A DNA stretch of 6,239 nucleotides from Acidimicrobiaceae bacterium (GTDB lineage Bacteria; Actinomycetota; Acidimicrobiia; Acidimicrobiales; Salinilacustritrichaceae): NCBI GenBank assembly GCA_003476595.1, contig DMTU01000225.1, positions 945-7,183 on the forward strand, read 5' to 3'. This document shows, piece after piece, positions 1-5,550 of this stretch. The notes below the pieces were generated by a model. The model worked only from the letters and a program-made list of their open reading frames with translations. It ran no database searches and had not been told where the DNA came from. The translations under genes were made by a program, and so were the position numbers. How positions within the stretch are numbered: position 1 is the stretch's first letter; the number at the start of each line of letters is the position of its first letter.

Positions 1-1298
1 CCCTCGAAGTTGCGGTTCGAGGTGCTGGCGCAGCGCTCGCCGGGGGCGAGCTTGTCGGGGTTCATGGCCAGGCACATCGAGCAGCCCGGCACCCGCCAGT
101 CGAAGCCGGCCTCGACGAAGATCTTGTCGAGGCCCTCGGCGACGGCCTGGTCCTTCACCTGGAACGAGCCGGGCACGATCATCGCCCGGTCGATGGCGAC
201 CTTGCGTCCCTTGGCCACCTCGGCCACGGCCCGGAGGTCCTCGATGCGCCCGTTGGTGCACGAGCCGATGAACACCGTGTCCACCGGGACCTGCTTCATC
301 GGCGTGCCGGCGGCGAGGCCCATGTAGTCGAGGGCCCGCTCGGCGGCGTTGCGCTCGGTGGCGTCGACCATGGCGTCGGGGTGGGGGACCTCGCCGGTGA
401 TGGGCACGACCTGGCCCGGGTTGGTGCCCCAGGAGACGTGCGGGGTGATCTCGGCGGCGTCGATCACCACCTCCTTGTCGAAGGTGGCGTCGTCGTCGGT
501 GACCAGCGTCTTCCAGTCGGCGACCGCGGCGTCCCAGTCGGCGCCCTTCGGTGCGTGCGGGCGGCCCTCGAGGTACTCGAAGGTGGTCTCGTCGGGGGCG
601 ATGAGCCCGGCCTTGGCGCCCATCTCGATCGACATGTTGCACACGGTCATGCGCCCCTCCATGGAGAGGGAGCGGATGGCCGAGCCCCGGTACTCGATCA
701 TGTGGCCGATGCCGCCGCCGGTGCCGATGCGGCCGAGGATGGCCAGCACCACGTCCTTGGCGGTGACGCCGGGCTGCAGGTCGCCCTCGACGGTGACGGC
801 CATGGTCTTGGGCCGGGACTGGGGGAGGGTCTGGGTGGCGAGCACGTGCTCGACCTCGGAGGTGCCGATGCCGAACGCGATGGCGCCGAAGGCCCCGTGG
901 GTGGACGTGTGGGAGTCGCCGCAGACGACGGTCATGCCCGGCTGCGTGAGGCCCTGCTCGGGGCCGATGATGTGGACGATGCCCTGGCCGGGGTCGCCCA
1001 TGGCGTGGCAGGTGATGCCGAACTCGGCGCAGTTCGCGGCCAGCGTGTCCATCTGCTTCTTCGAGATGGGGTCGGCCACCGGCTGGTCGATGTTCGAGGT
1101 CGGGACGTTGTGGTCCATCGTCGCCAGCGTCAGGTCGGGGCGGCGGACCGTGCGCCCGGCGAGGCGCAGGCCGTCGAAGGCCTGGGGGGAGGTGACCTCG
1201 TGGACGAGGTGGAGGTCGATGTAGAGCAGGTCGCCGTCGTCCCCCGAGTGCACGAGGTGCCGGTCCCACACCTTCTCGCTGAGCGTCTTGCCTGCCAT
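1..1298 (-). CDS. leuC: 3-isopropylmalate dehydratase (isopropylmalate isomerase) large subunit, 3' end cut off by window edge
   Basis: LeuC pairs with LeuD to isomerise 2-isopropylmalate to 3-isopropylmalate in cytosolic leucine biosynthesis, using a [4Fe-4S] cluster as in aconitase. I translated the minus strand from the ATG at 1298-1296 and obtained 432 codons without a stop; the family is usually about 470 residues, so the last ~40 residues and the stop lie beyond base 1. The protein begins [16 protein letters not shown]. The three expected cluster cysteines are present: C347 in FIGSCTNGR, and C406 and C409 in [11 protein letters not shown], almost at the E. coli positions. Other family motifs are DHNVPTSN (about 62-69), [15 protein letters not shown] (about 124-138), [14 protein letters not shown] (about 192-205) and the terminal NRNFEG. 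An AAGGAG ribosome-binding site five bases upstream fixes the start. The gene diverges from an IclR-family regulator across a 47-bp gap, as in other actinobacteria; leuD probably follows outside the window. Nothing looks broken. Confidence 0.98.
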   Translation of the reverse strand, partial: MAGKTLSEKVWDRHLVHSGDDGDLLYIDLHLVHEVTSPQAFDGLRLAGRTVRRPDLTLATMDHNVPTSNIDQPVADPISKKQMDTLAANCAEFGITCHAMGDPGQGIVHIIGPEQGLTQPGMTVVCGDSHTSTHGAFGAIAFGIGTSEVEHVLATQTLPQSRPKTMAVTVEGDLQPGVTAKDVVLAILGRIGTGGGIGHMIEYRGSAIRSLSMEGRMTVCNMSIEMGAKAGLIAPDETTFEYLEGRPHAPKGADWDAAVADWKTLVTDDDATFDKEVVIDAAEITPHVSWGTNPGQVVPITGEVPHPDAMVDATERNAAERALDYMGLAAGTPMKQVPVDTVFIGSCTNGRIEDLRAVAEVAKGRKVAIDRAMIVPGSFQVKDQAVAEGLDKIFVEAGFDWRVPGCSMCLAMNPDKLAPGERCASTSNRNFE

Positions 1299-1303
1299 GG
1301 GTG

Positions 1304-1309
1304 CTCCTT
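1304..1309 (-). promoter_or_regulatory. Ribosome-binding site of leuC
   Basis: On the minus strand AAGGAG lies five bases before the leuC ATG. It settles the start choice and shows that leuC is translated from a conventional leader, unlike the divergent regulator gene, which has no such site. Confidence 0.85.
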
Positions 1310-1336
1310 GAGGTGTCTCACATAGTGGGATAGTGT
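1308..1336 (+). promoter_or_regulatory. Candidate promoter of the IclR-family regulator, giving a leaderless mRNA
   Basis: TTGAGG at 1308-1313 resembles a -35 box and TAGTGT at 1331-1336 a -10 box (TAnnnT), with an ideal 17-bp spacer. Nine bases separate the -10 from the ATG at 1346, so transcription would start at or within a few bases of the start codon. No Shine-Dalgarno sequence precedes that ATG, which fits leaderless translation, common in actinobacteria. The palindrome at 1316-1330 occupies almost the whole spacer, which suggests autorepression. Confidence 0.55.
1316..1330. promoter_or_regulatory. Candidate IclR-type operator between leuC and the regulator gene
   Basis: The 15 bases TCTCACATAGTGGGA form an imperfect palindrome: TCTCA and TGGGA arms (one mismatch between the arms) around CATAG, with a perfect CAC-ATA-GTG core. 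A second, overlapping symmetry GGGA-TAGTGT-TCCC spans 1327-1340, and ATAGTG occurs twice with an 8-base period (1322-1327 and 1330-1335). IclR proteins bind such short palindromes, and the NdgR/LtbR/AreB subgroup is known to act on the leuC promoter beside its own gene. The site fills the spacer of the regulator promoter and lies just upstream of the leuC ribosome-binding site, so binding could repress both genes. The operator role is inferred from symmetry and position. Confidence 0.6.
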
Positions 1337-1358
1337 TCCCGTCTGATGGACACTCTAA
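1330..1358 (-). promoter_or_regulatory. leuC: Tentative promoter of leuC
   Basis: Read on the minus strand, TTAGAG (1358-1353) and CACTAT (1335-1330) are 17 bp apart and would place the transcription start near 1323, about 25 bases before the leuC ATG and inside the palindrome. A second CACTAT at 1327-1322 is an alternative -10. The -35 match is weak and would lie within the first codons of the divergent regulator gene. Confidence 0.3.
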
Positions 1359-1999
1359 GCGGGATCGGCGTGCTCGACAAGGTGGTCGCCATCCTGCGCG
1401 TCGTCGGCGAGGGTCCGGCGACCTTCCGCCAGCTGTGCGAGCGCACGGGGATCAGCCGGGCGACGGCCCACCGCCTGGCCCAGGGGATGGAGGTCGTCGG
1501 GCTGCTGCGGCGGGGCGACGACGGCGCCTACACCCCCGGCCTCGCCCTCATCGGCCTCGGGCGGGCGGCCCTCGAGGCGTTCCCCCTCACCACGGTCGCC
1601 GGGCCCGTGCTGCGGCGCCTGCGCGAGGGCACCGGCGAGTCGGCCCAGCTGTTCGTGGTCGAGGAGGGCGAGCGGCTCTGCGTCGCTGCCGTGGACTCCG
1701 GCCACGAGCTGCGGACCATCGTCCCGGTGGGGGCGCGGCTGCCCATGGACGTCGGCTCGGCCGGTCGGGTGCTGCGCGGCGACGTCGGCCCGGGCGGGTG
1801 GGCCGAGTCGGTCGGCGAGCGGGCCCCGGGGGTGGCGTCGGTGTCGGCGCCGGTCTGTGACGGCGACGGCCGGACCCTGGCCGCCATCAGCGTGTCCGGG
1901 CCGATCGAGCGCGTCAGCCGCCAGCCAGGGGCGCGGTTCGGCGCCGTGGTGGTCGCCGCGGCCGCCGAGGTCGAGGCCGCCCTGGGCCAGCGTCTCTGA
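1346..1999 (+). CDS. ndgR: IclR-family transcriptional regulator, NdgR/LtbR/AreB type (leucine biosynthesis regulator)
   Basis: This is a probable DNA-binding regulator of the adjacent leuC(D) genes and of itself. The 217-residue protein has an N-terminal winged helix-turn-helix (about 5-68; recognition region [20 protein letters not shown], 27-46) and a C-terminal IclR effector domain (about 75-215). The phrase [20 protein letters not shown] (151-170), followed by an [15 protein letters not shown] stretch, is typical of the actinobacterial leucine-regulator subgroup as I recall it. The ATG at 1346 is chosen because the IclR N-terminus [12 protein letters not shown] starts there and a TAGTGT -10 box lies nine bases upstream; there is no ribosome-binding site. 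The protein is about 20 residues shorter than relatives of ~238 residues: after GSAGRVL (138-144) it passes almost directly to GWAESVG, and the segment usually found between them is missing. The frame stays intact on both sides. Family is certain; the subgroup rests on motifs plus the divergent leuC; the ligand is unknown. Confidence 0.9.
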   Translation: MDTLSGIGVLDKVVAILRVVGEGPATFRQLCERTGISRATAHRLAQGMEVVGLLRRGDDGAYTPGLALIGLGRAALEAFPLTTVAGPVLRRLREGTGESAQLFVVEEGERLCVAAVDSGHELRTIVPVGARLPMDVGSAGRVLRGDVGPGGWAESVGERAPGVASVSAPVCDGDGRTLAAISVSGPIERVSRQPGARFGAVVVAAAAEVEAALGQRL

Positions 2000-2015
2000 G
2001 AAGCGGACCTGACGC

Positions 2016-2044
2016 CTGACTCGGGGCGACCGGGCAGGTACCTT
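2016..2044 (+). promoter_or_regulatory. Candidate promoter of the PAS-GAF-SpoIIE phosphatase gene
   Basis: CTGACT (2016-2021) and TACCTT (2039-2044) are separated by 17 bp and resemble -35 and -10 boxes. Transcription would start near 2051, leaving a leader of about 80 bases before the GTG at 2132. The same TACCTT hexamer precedes leuB at 5538-5543. No hairpin terminator is visible after the regulator stop at 1999, so read-through from that gene is also possible. Confidence 0.4.
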
Positions 2045-2057
2045 CGGGGTGCGGGAG

Positions 2058-2073
2058 GGCGGTGGAAGCCGCC
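2058..2073 (+). other. Small hairpin in the presumed leader of the phosphatase gene
   Basis: GGCGG-TGGAAG-CCGCC can form a 5-bp stem with a 6-base loop. It lies shortly after the presumed transcription start. I match it to no known riboswitch, and in DNA this GC-rich it could arise by chance. Confidence 0.3.
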
Positions 2074-2089
2074 GGAGGGCAGGCGAGCA

Positions 2090-2105
2090 CGCAGCGGACG
2101 CTGCG
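2090..2105 (+). other. Second leader hairpin / 16-bp inverted repeat
   Basis: CGCAGCGGACGCTGCG is a perfect 7-2-7 inverted repeat in DNA. As RNA it would be a 6-bp stem closing a GGAC tetraloop, 16 bases before the GGAG ribosome-binding site. It could be a protein-binding site or a leader structure; no function can be assigned from sequence alone. Confidence 0.4.
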
Positions 2106-2121
2106 ACGACGGCGATTGTTC

Positions 2122-2125
2122 GGAG
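2122..2125 (+). promoter_or_regulatory. Ribosome-binding site supporting the GTG start of the phosphatase gene
   Basis: GGAG six bases before the GTG at 2132 supports this start over any other in-frame start; the first PAS domain begins only about 23 residues later. Confidence 0.6.
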
Positions 2126-2131
2126 CGATCC

Positions 2132-4129
2132 GTGAGCACCAACGGCGAGGGCGAGGACCTGCAGACGTTGCACGCGGTCGACGCCCGTGCCCTCCCCTCG
2201 CTGTTCGACACGGTGCTCGACCAGTCCGCCACCGGCGTGATGGTCTTCGACGAGGACCTGCGCCTCGCCTACGTGAACGAGGTGGCGGCGCGGATCGGGG
2301 GCTACCCGGCCGACGTGCACATCGGGAAGCGCCTCGGCGACCTGTACCCCCAGATCGCGACGCAGGCGGATCCGCTCATCGCGCAGGCGCTCGCCGAGCA
2401 GGAGACGGTGCGCAACGAGGAGCTGGTGTGGGAGTCACCCCGTCCCCCGCACGACCGCCGGTACTGGCAGGTGACCTACGTGCCGGTGCGCTCGACGGCC
2501 GACCTGCGCTACGCCGCCGCGATCTACGTGGAGACGACACCGGTGCGCCGGGCCCACGAGCGCCTGACCCGCCTGCTCGACGCGCTCCCGATCTTCACGG
2601 GCATGTGCACGCCCGACGGGCTCCTCCTCGAGGCGAACGAGGCCACCCTGGCCGCCACCGAGATGTCCCGCGAGGACGTCGTCGGGTTCCCGCTGTGGGA
2701 GGCGTCGTGGTGGCGTGACGATCCGGCGGTGCAGGTGCAGCTGCGGGAGATGCTGACCATGGCCCAGGCGGGCCAGCCCGCACGCGAGGACATCGACGTG
2801 CACCTCGAGGACGGCCGCCGTCGCACGGTCGACTTCCAGCTCGTGCCGATCGTGGAGCACGGTGCGGTCACCGCCCTGGTCCCATCCGCCACCGACATCA
2901 CCGAGCGCATCGTGGAGCGCGACCGCCTCCAGGCGCTCGCCTCGCTGTCCCGCCACCTCAACGGGGCGCTGACGACGGCGCAGGTCGCCCGGCTGGTCGT
3001 GGCCAACGCGCCAGCGGTGGTCGACGCCCAGTTCGTCAACGTCGGCCTGCTCGACGCCGAGCGCCAGGAGCTGCGCCTCGTCCAGCCCCTCATGGACGTC
3101 GACATCGAGGACCGGTGGGGCACCGTGCCCCTCGACGGGCCCCGCACGCCCCTCCACGACGTGCTGGCGACCGGGCGGTCCGTGCTCGTGGATCGGGAGG
3201 AGCGCCTGGCCCGCTACCCGGAGCTGGTCGCCGACACCGACCGGGTCGGCCTCGACAGCACCGCGGCGGTGCCGCTCGTCGACGAGCTCGGTGAGGCGTT
3301 CGGCGTGCTCGGCGTCGGCTGGACCGAGCCGACCGAGTTCGTCGACGAGGTGCGGCTGCGGCTCGACCTGCTGGCCGACCTCTGCAGCCACTCGCTCCGC
3401 CGGGCGCAGCGCACCGAGGCGCGCGACCGCCTCGTCGAGGAGATGCAGGCCGAGGTGCTGGCCATGCCGGACACCTCCCGCACGCTCGACGTGTCGCTGG
3501 CGTACGAGCCGGCCCGGGGGGACATCGGCTTCGGGGGCGACTGGTACGACGTCATCGAGATCGACGAGTCGTACACCGCGCTCGTCGTCGGTGACGTCGC
3601 CGGCCACGGCATCACGGCTGCGGCACGCATGACCGAGGCCAAGGCGACGATCCGGACGCTGGTGCTCAACGTGGACCACCCCGAGGTGATCCCGGCGGCG
3701 AACCGGTCGCTCGCGCACTTCGACTCCGGCTACATCGCCACCGCCGCCGTCGCCTGGATCGACGACGAGGCCAAGACCCTCGAGTGGCGCCTCGCCGGGC
3801 ACCTGCCTCCGGTGCTCCGCCGGCCCGAGGGGGAGGCGGTGCTGCTCGAGGGGTGCCACCACCCGCCGATCGGAACGGCCACCGAACCCCGTGCGCAGGC
3901 GTCCATCCCGTTCCCCGAGGGCTCGCTGCTCGTCCTCTACACCGACGGGCTCGTCGAGCGCCGCGGCGAGGACATCGACGTCGGCCTCGAGCGCCTGCGC
4001 TCGATCGTCGACCGCCTGCCCCCGACGTGCTCGGCCCGCGACGCTCGTGACTCGATCATGGCCGAGCTCCAGCTCGACGAGCGCGAGGACGACGTCGCCA
4101 TCGTCGTCGTCCGCAGCCGCGCTCAGTAG
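2132..4129 (+). CDS. PAS-PAS-GAF-SpoIIE (PP2C-type) serine phosphatase, RsbU-like
   Basis: The 665-residue cytosolic protein combines sensor domains with a C-terminal SpoIIE/PP2C phosphatase. Domains in order: PAS 1 (about 23-135; GVMVFDEDLRLAYVNEVAARI), PAS 2 (about 145-258, ending in a DITERIVERDRLQAL linker), GAF (about 268-422) and SpoIIE (about 440-662). The phosphatase motifs are GGDWYD (468-473), VGDVAGHG (486-493), AGHLPP (555-560), LYTDGLVE (602-609) and REDDVAIVV (651-659). The metal-binding aspartates D470, D488, D605 and the DD at 653-654 are all present, so activity is expected. I see no membrane segment or signal peptide. Related enzymes dephosphorylate STAS anti-sigma-factor antagonists in partner-switching stress pathways, but no STAS or anti-sigma kinase gene lies in the window, so the partner is unknown. 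Start: GTG with GGAG six bases upstream. The stop TAG overlaps the end of the convergent hydrolase gene. The PAS/GAF ligands cannot be read from sequence. Confidence 0.93.
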   Translation: MSTNGEGEDLQTLHAVDARALPSLFDTVLDQSATGVMVFDEDLRLAYVNEVAARIGGYPADVHIGKRLGDLYPQIATQADPLIAQALAEQETVRNEELVWESPRPPHDRRYWQVTYVPVRSTADLRYAAAIYVETTPVRRAHERLTRLLDALPIFTGMCTPDGLLLEANEATLAATEMSREDVVGFPLWEASWWRDDPAVQVQLREMLTMAQAGQPAREDIDVHLEDGRRRTVDFQLVPIVEHGAVTALVPSATDITERIVERDRLQALASLSRHLNGALTTAQVARLVVANAPAVVDAQFVNVGLLDAERQELRLVQPLMDVDIEDRWGTVPLDGPRTPLHDVLATGRSVLVDREERLARYPELVADTDRVGLDSTAAVPLVDELGEAFGVLGVGWTEPTEFVDEVRLRLDLLADLCSHSLRRAQRTEARDRLVEEMQAEVLAMPDTSRTLDVSLAYEPARGDIGFGGDWYDVIEIDESYTALVVGDVAGHGITAAARMTEAKATIRTLVLNVDHPEVIPAANRSLAHFDSGYIATAAVAWIDDEAKTLEWRLAGHLPPVLRRPEGEAVLLEGCHHPPIGTATEPRAQASIPFPEGSLLVLYTDGLVERRGEDIDVGLERLRSIVDRLPPTCSARDARDSIMAELQLDEREDDVAIVVVRSRAQ

Positions 4130-5028
4130 CGGGACGACGTACGAGGCGGCGTTCCGCCGCCGCTGCCGGATTCGGTGTGGACGTGGCGGAGGGCGCGGAG
4201 CAGGGCCGGGACGAAGCGCGTGGCGCCGGTGACGCAGGCGGCGTGGTCGGCGGCGACGTCGACGAGCTGGGCGCCGGGGATGCCGGCGTGGAGCTCGGTC
4301 TGGCGGGCGGGGGAGACCACCTGGTCCCTGGTGGTGCGCACGACGGAGACGGGGACGTCGATGTCGGCCAGCCAGGGTCTGGCATCGAAGCGGCCGAGCG
4401 AGGCGCCGGCGCCGGCGATGGCGGCCGGGTCGCCCCGGCCGATCTCCTGGCGGGCCCACTGTCCGAACGGGTCCTGGTCGAGCCGGCGGCCGAGGAGGCG
4501 GGCGGCGATGGCGCGGCGCACCGGCAGCGGGGTGAAACGGGCCGCGTCGGCGAAGACCGGCAACATGGAGAACACGGCCGACTCGGTTCCGGGCGTCCGG
4601 AAGTACGGGGCGGTGGCGCACAGCACCAGGCTGTCGACCAGCTCGCGGTGGCGGTGCCACGTGAGCAGCGCGATGGGTCCGCCCATGGAGTAGCCGACGG
4701 GCGTGATGCGGCGGATGCCGAGCTCCCGGCACAGGGCGGCGACGTCGTCGGCGCAGTCGGCCAGGCGGAACCGCCGGCGGGAGCGCAGGCCCCGGCCGTG
4801 GCCCCGGTGGTCGATGGCCAGCACCCGGTAGCGGCGACCGAGCGCCTCGTAGCAGGCGAACCAGTTGAGGTCGGCCGAGACCGTCCAGCCGTGGAGCAGG
4901 ACGATGGTCGGGGCACCGGGCGGCCCGGGCAGCTCGCGGACGAACGTGGTTCCACGGCCGGGCAGCTCCACCCGACGTCCGGGCGGCAGCCGGATGCCGT
5001 GCGGCGCCGAGCCGTGGTCGCTGCTCAC
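4123..5028 (-). CDS. Alpha/beta-fold hydrolase, substrate unknown
   Basis: This 301-residue protein has the complete alpha/beta hydrolase pattern: oxyanion-hole motif LLHGW (44-48), AIDHRGHGRG (71-80), nucleophile elbow GYSMGG with S114, probable acid D235 in TTRDQVVSP, and H262 in AADHAACV. No signal peptide or membrane helix is visible, so it is probably cytosolic. The closest type is the broad actinobacterial esterase/lipase-like family; the substrate cannot be predicted. The GTG start at 5028 overlaps the greA stop as GTGA with no clear ribosome-binding site, so translation is probably coupled to greA. The last ~16 residues (TESGSGGGTPPRTSSRY) are a low-complexity, probably disordered tail. 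The TGA stop lies inside the last codons of the convergent phosphatase gene, giving a 7-bp overlap. A long open frame on the opposite strand here is a GC-rich shadow. Confidence 0.9.
   Translation of the reverse strand: MSSDHGSAPHGIRLPPGRRVELPGRGTTFVRELPGPPGAPTIVLLHGWTVSADLNWFACYEALGRRYRVLAIDHRGHGRGLRSRRRFRLADCADDVAALCRELGIRRITPVGYSMGGPIALLTWHRHRELVDSLVLCATAPYFRTPGTESAVFSMLPVFADAARFTPLPVRRAIAARLLGRRLDQDPFGQWARQEIGRGDPAAIAGAGASLGRFDARPWLADIDVPVSVVRTTRDQVVSPARQTELHAGIPGAQLVDVAADHAACVTGATRFVPALLRALRHVHTESGSGGGTPPRTSSRY
4145..4161. terminator. Weak candidate bidirectional hairpin at the convergent gene ends
   Basis: GGCGGC-GTTCC-GCCGCC can form a 6-bp stem with a 5-base loop, 15 bases after the phosphatase stop. 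It lies within the last codons of the hydrolase gene, where it encodes the Gly/Thr/Pro tail. There is no U-tract on either strand, so intrinsic termination would be weak at best. It is listed because no other terminator-like structure exists at this junction. Confidence 0.25.
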
Positions 5029-5492
5029 CCGATGCTGGCGATCTCGACCGACAGCGTGGCGCCGGTGGGCGTCTCGTACTGGACGGACTCGCCCGCCTTC
5101 TTGCCCAGCAGCGCGGAGCCGAGGGGGGAGCCGGGGCTCATGACCTCGAGGTCGCTGCCCCGCTCCTCGATGGAGCCGATGAGGAACCGCTCGGTGTCGT
5201 CGTCGCCCTCGTAGCGGATCTCCACGACCGAGCCCACCCGCACCTCGTCGCTCTCGCTCGGGTCCACGATGACGTGGTTCTCGAGGATGGCGTTGAGGTG
5301 CATGATGCGGCCCTCCATCTTCCCCTGCTCCTCCTTGGCGGCGTGGTAGTCGCCGTTCTCGGAGAGGTCGCCCAGCTCCCGGGCCGTCTCGATCTTGCGG
5401 GCGATGTCGACCCGGCCGCGGGTGGTGAGGTCCTCGTGCTCGGCCTTGAGCCGGTCGTACGCCGCCTGCGTCAGCTCGTGGGTGTCAGCCAT
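5025..5492 (-). CDS. greA: Transcription elongation factor GreA
   Basis: GreA enters the secondary channel of RNA polymerase and stimulates cleavage of the 3' end of backtracked RNA, rescuing stalled complexes. The 155-residue protein has the usual length and both domains: an N-terminal coiled coil (about 1-78) with the tip motif ELGDLSENGDYHAAKEE, whose acidic residues D42 and E45 are the conserved Mg-coordinating pair, and a C-terminal FKBP-like domain (about 83-155) with the family signature SPGSPLGSALLGKKAGE (119-135). The ATG at 5492-5490 is the expected start; it has no ribosome-binding site, but a TAACCT box lies six bases upstream, suggesting a leaderless transcript. The stop TGA overlaps the GTG of the downstream hydrolase by 4 bp, so the two genes form one operon. 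The gene diverges from leuB across 58 bp. Confidence 0.97.
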   Translation of the reverse strand: MADTHELTQAAYDRLKAEHEDLTTRGRVDIARKIETARELGDLSENGDYHAAKEEQGKMEGRIMHLNAILENHVIVDPSESDEVRVGSVVEIRYEGDDDTERFLIGSIEERGSDLEVMSPGSPLGSALLGKKAGESVQYETPTGATLSVEIASIG

Positions 5493-5498
5493 CAGACG

Positions 5499-5504
5499 AG
5501 GTTA
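5499..5504 (-). promoter_or_regulatory. greA: Candidate -10 box of greA (leaderless)
   Basis: TAACCT on the minus strand ends six bases before the greA ATG, which would start transcription at the start codon itself. GATAAC, overlapping it at 5506-5501, is an alternative register. I find no convincing -35 box. Absence of a ribosome-binding site supports leaderless expression. Confidence 0.4.
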
Positions 5505-5537
5505 TCGGCGCCTTCGCATCAGCCGGCCACAGGCTTC

Positions 5538-5543
5538 TACCTT
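5538..5543 (+). promoter_or_regulatory. leuB: Candidate -10 box of leuB (leaderless)
   Basis: TACCTT lies seven bases before the leuB ATG at 5551, so RNA would begin at the ATG. No Shine-Dalgarno sequence is present between them. The same hexamer forms the presumed -10 upstream of the phosphatase gene (2039-2044). A -35 is not clear; TTCGCA at 5513-5518 would need a 19-bp spacer. The palindrome seen beside leuC does not recur in the 58-bp spacer. Confidence 0.45.
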
Positions 5544-5550
5544 GGCGGCC

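Noticed and set aside
381..1325. Long plus-strand open frame opposite leuC (about 314 codons), and another at 349-1224
   Set aside because: The minus strand encodes a complete, motif-perfect LeuC here. The opposite frames are rich in Gly/Val/Asp/Ala or Ser/Pro/Arg repeats typical of antisense shadows in high-GC DNA and resemble no family.
1299..1345. T-box or leucine-rich leader-peptide attenuator before leuC
   Set aside because: The gap is only 47 bp and holds no leader ORF, no run of leucine codons and no terminator hairpin; there is no room for a T-box.
1770..1810. Frameshift or pseudogene in the IclR-family regulator
   Set aside because: The protein is short, but both flanking segments are in the same frame with intact family motifs, so an in-frame loss is more likely than a broken gene.
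2045..2131. Known riboswitch (cobalamin, SAM/SAH, c-di-GMP, glycine, ZTP, fluoride) in the phosphatase leader
   Set aside because: I looked for the conserved core motifs of these classes and found none; only two small stems are visible.
1355..2320. Minus-strand open frames opposite the IclR-family regulator
   Set aside because: Shadow frames: no motifs, His/Arg/Pro-rich, and they run across the regulator, the intergenic region and into the phosphatase gene.
2435..4732. 765-codon minus-strand open frame spanning the phosphatase and part of the hydrolase gene
   Set aside because: Composition is His/Arg/Gly/Pro-rich with no domain, it crosses two well-supported genes, and it arises because GC-rich third positions remove stop codons.
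4177..5214. 345-codon plus-strand open frame opposite the hydrolase and greA
   Set aside because: Low-complexity Gly/Ala/Asp/Val composition and no recognisable motif; the minus-strand genes have catalytic motifs and a coupled start.
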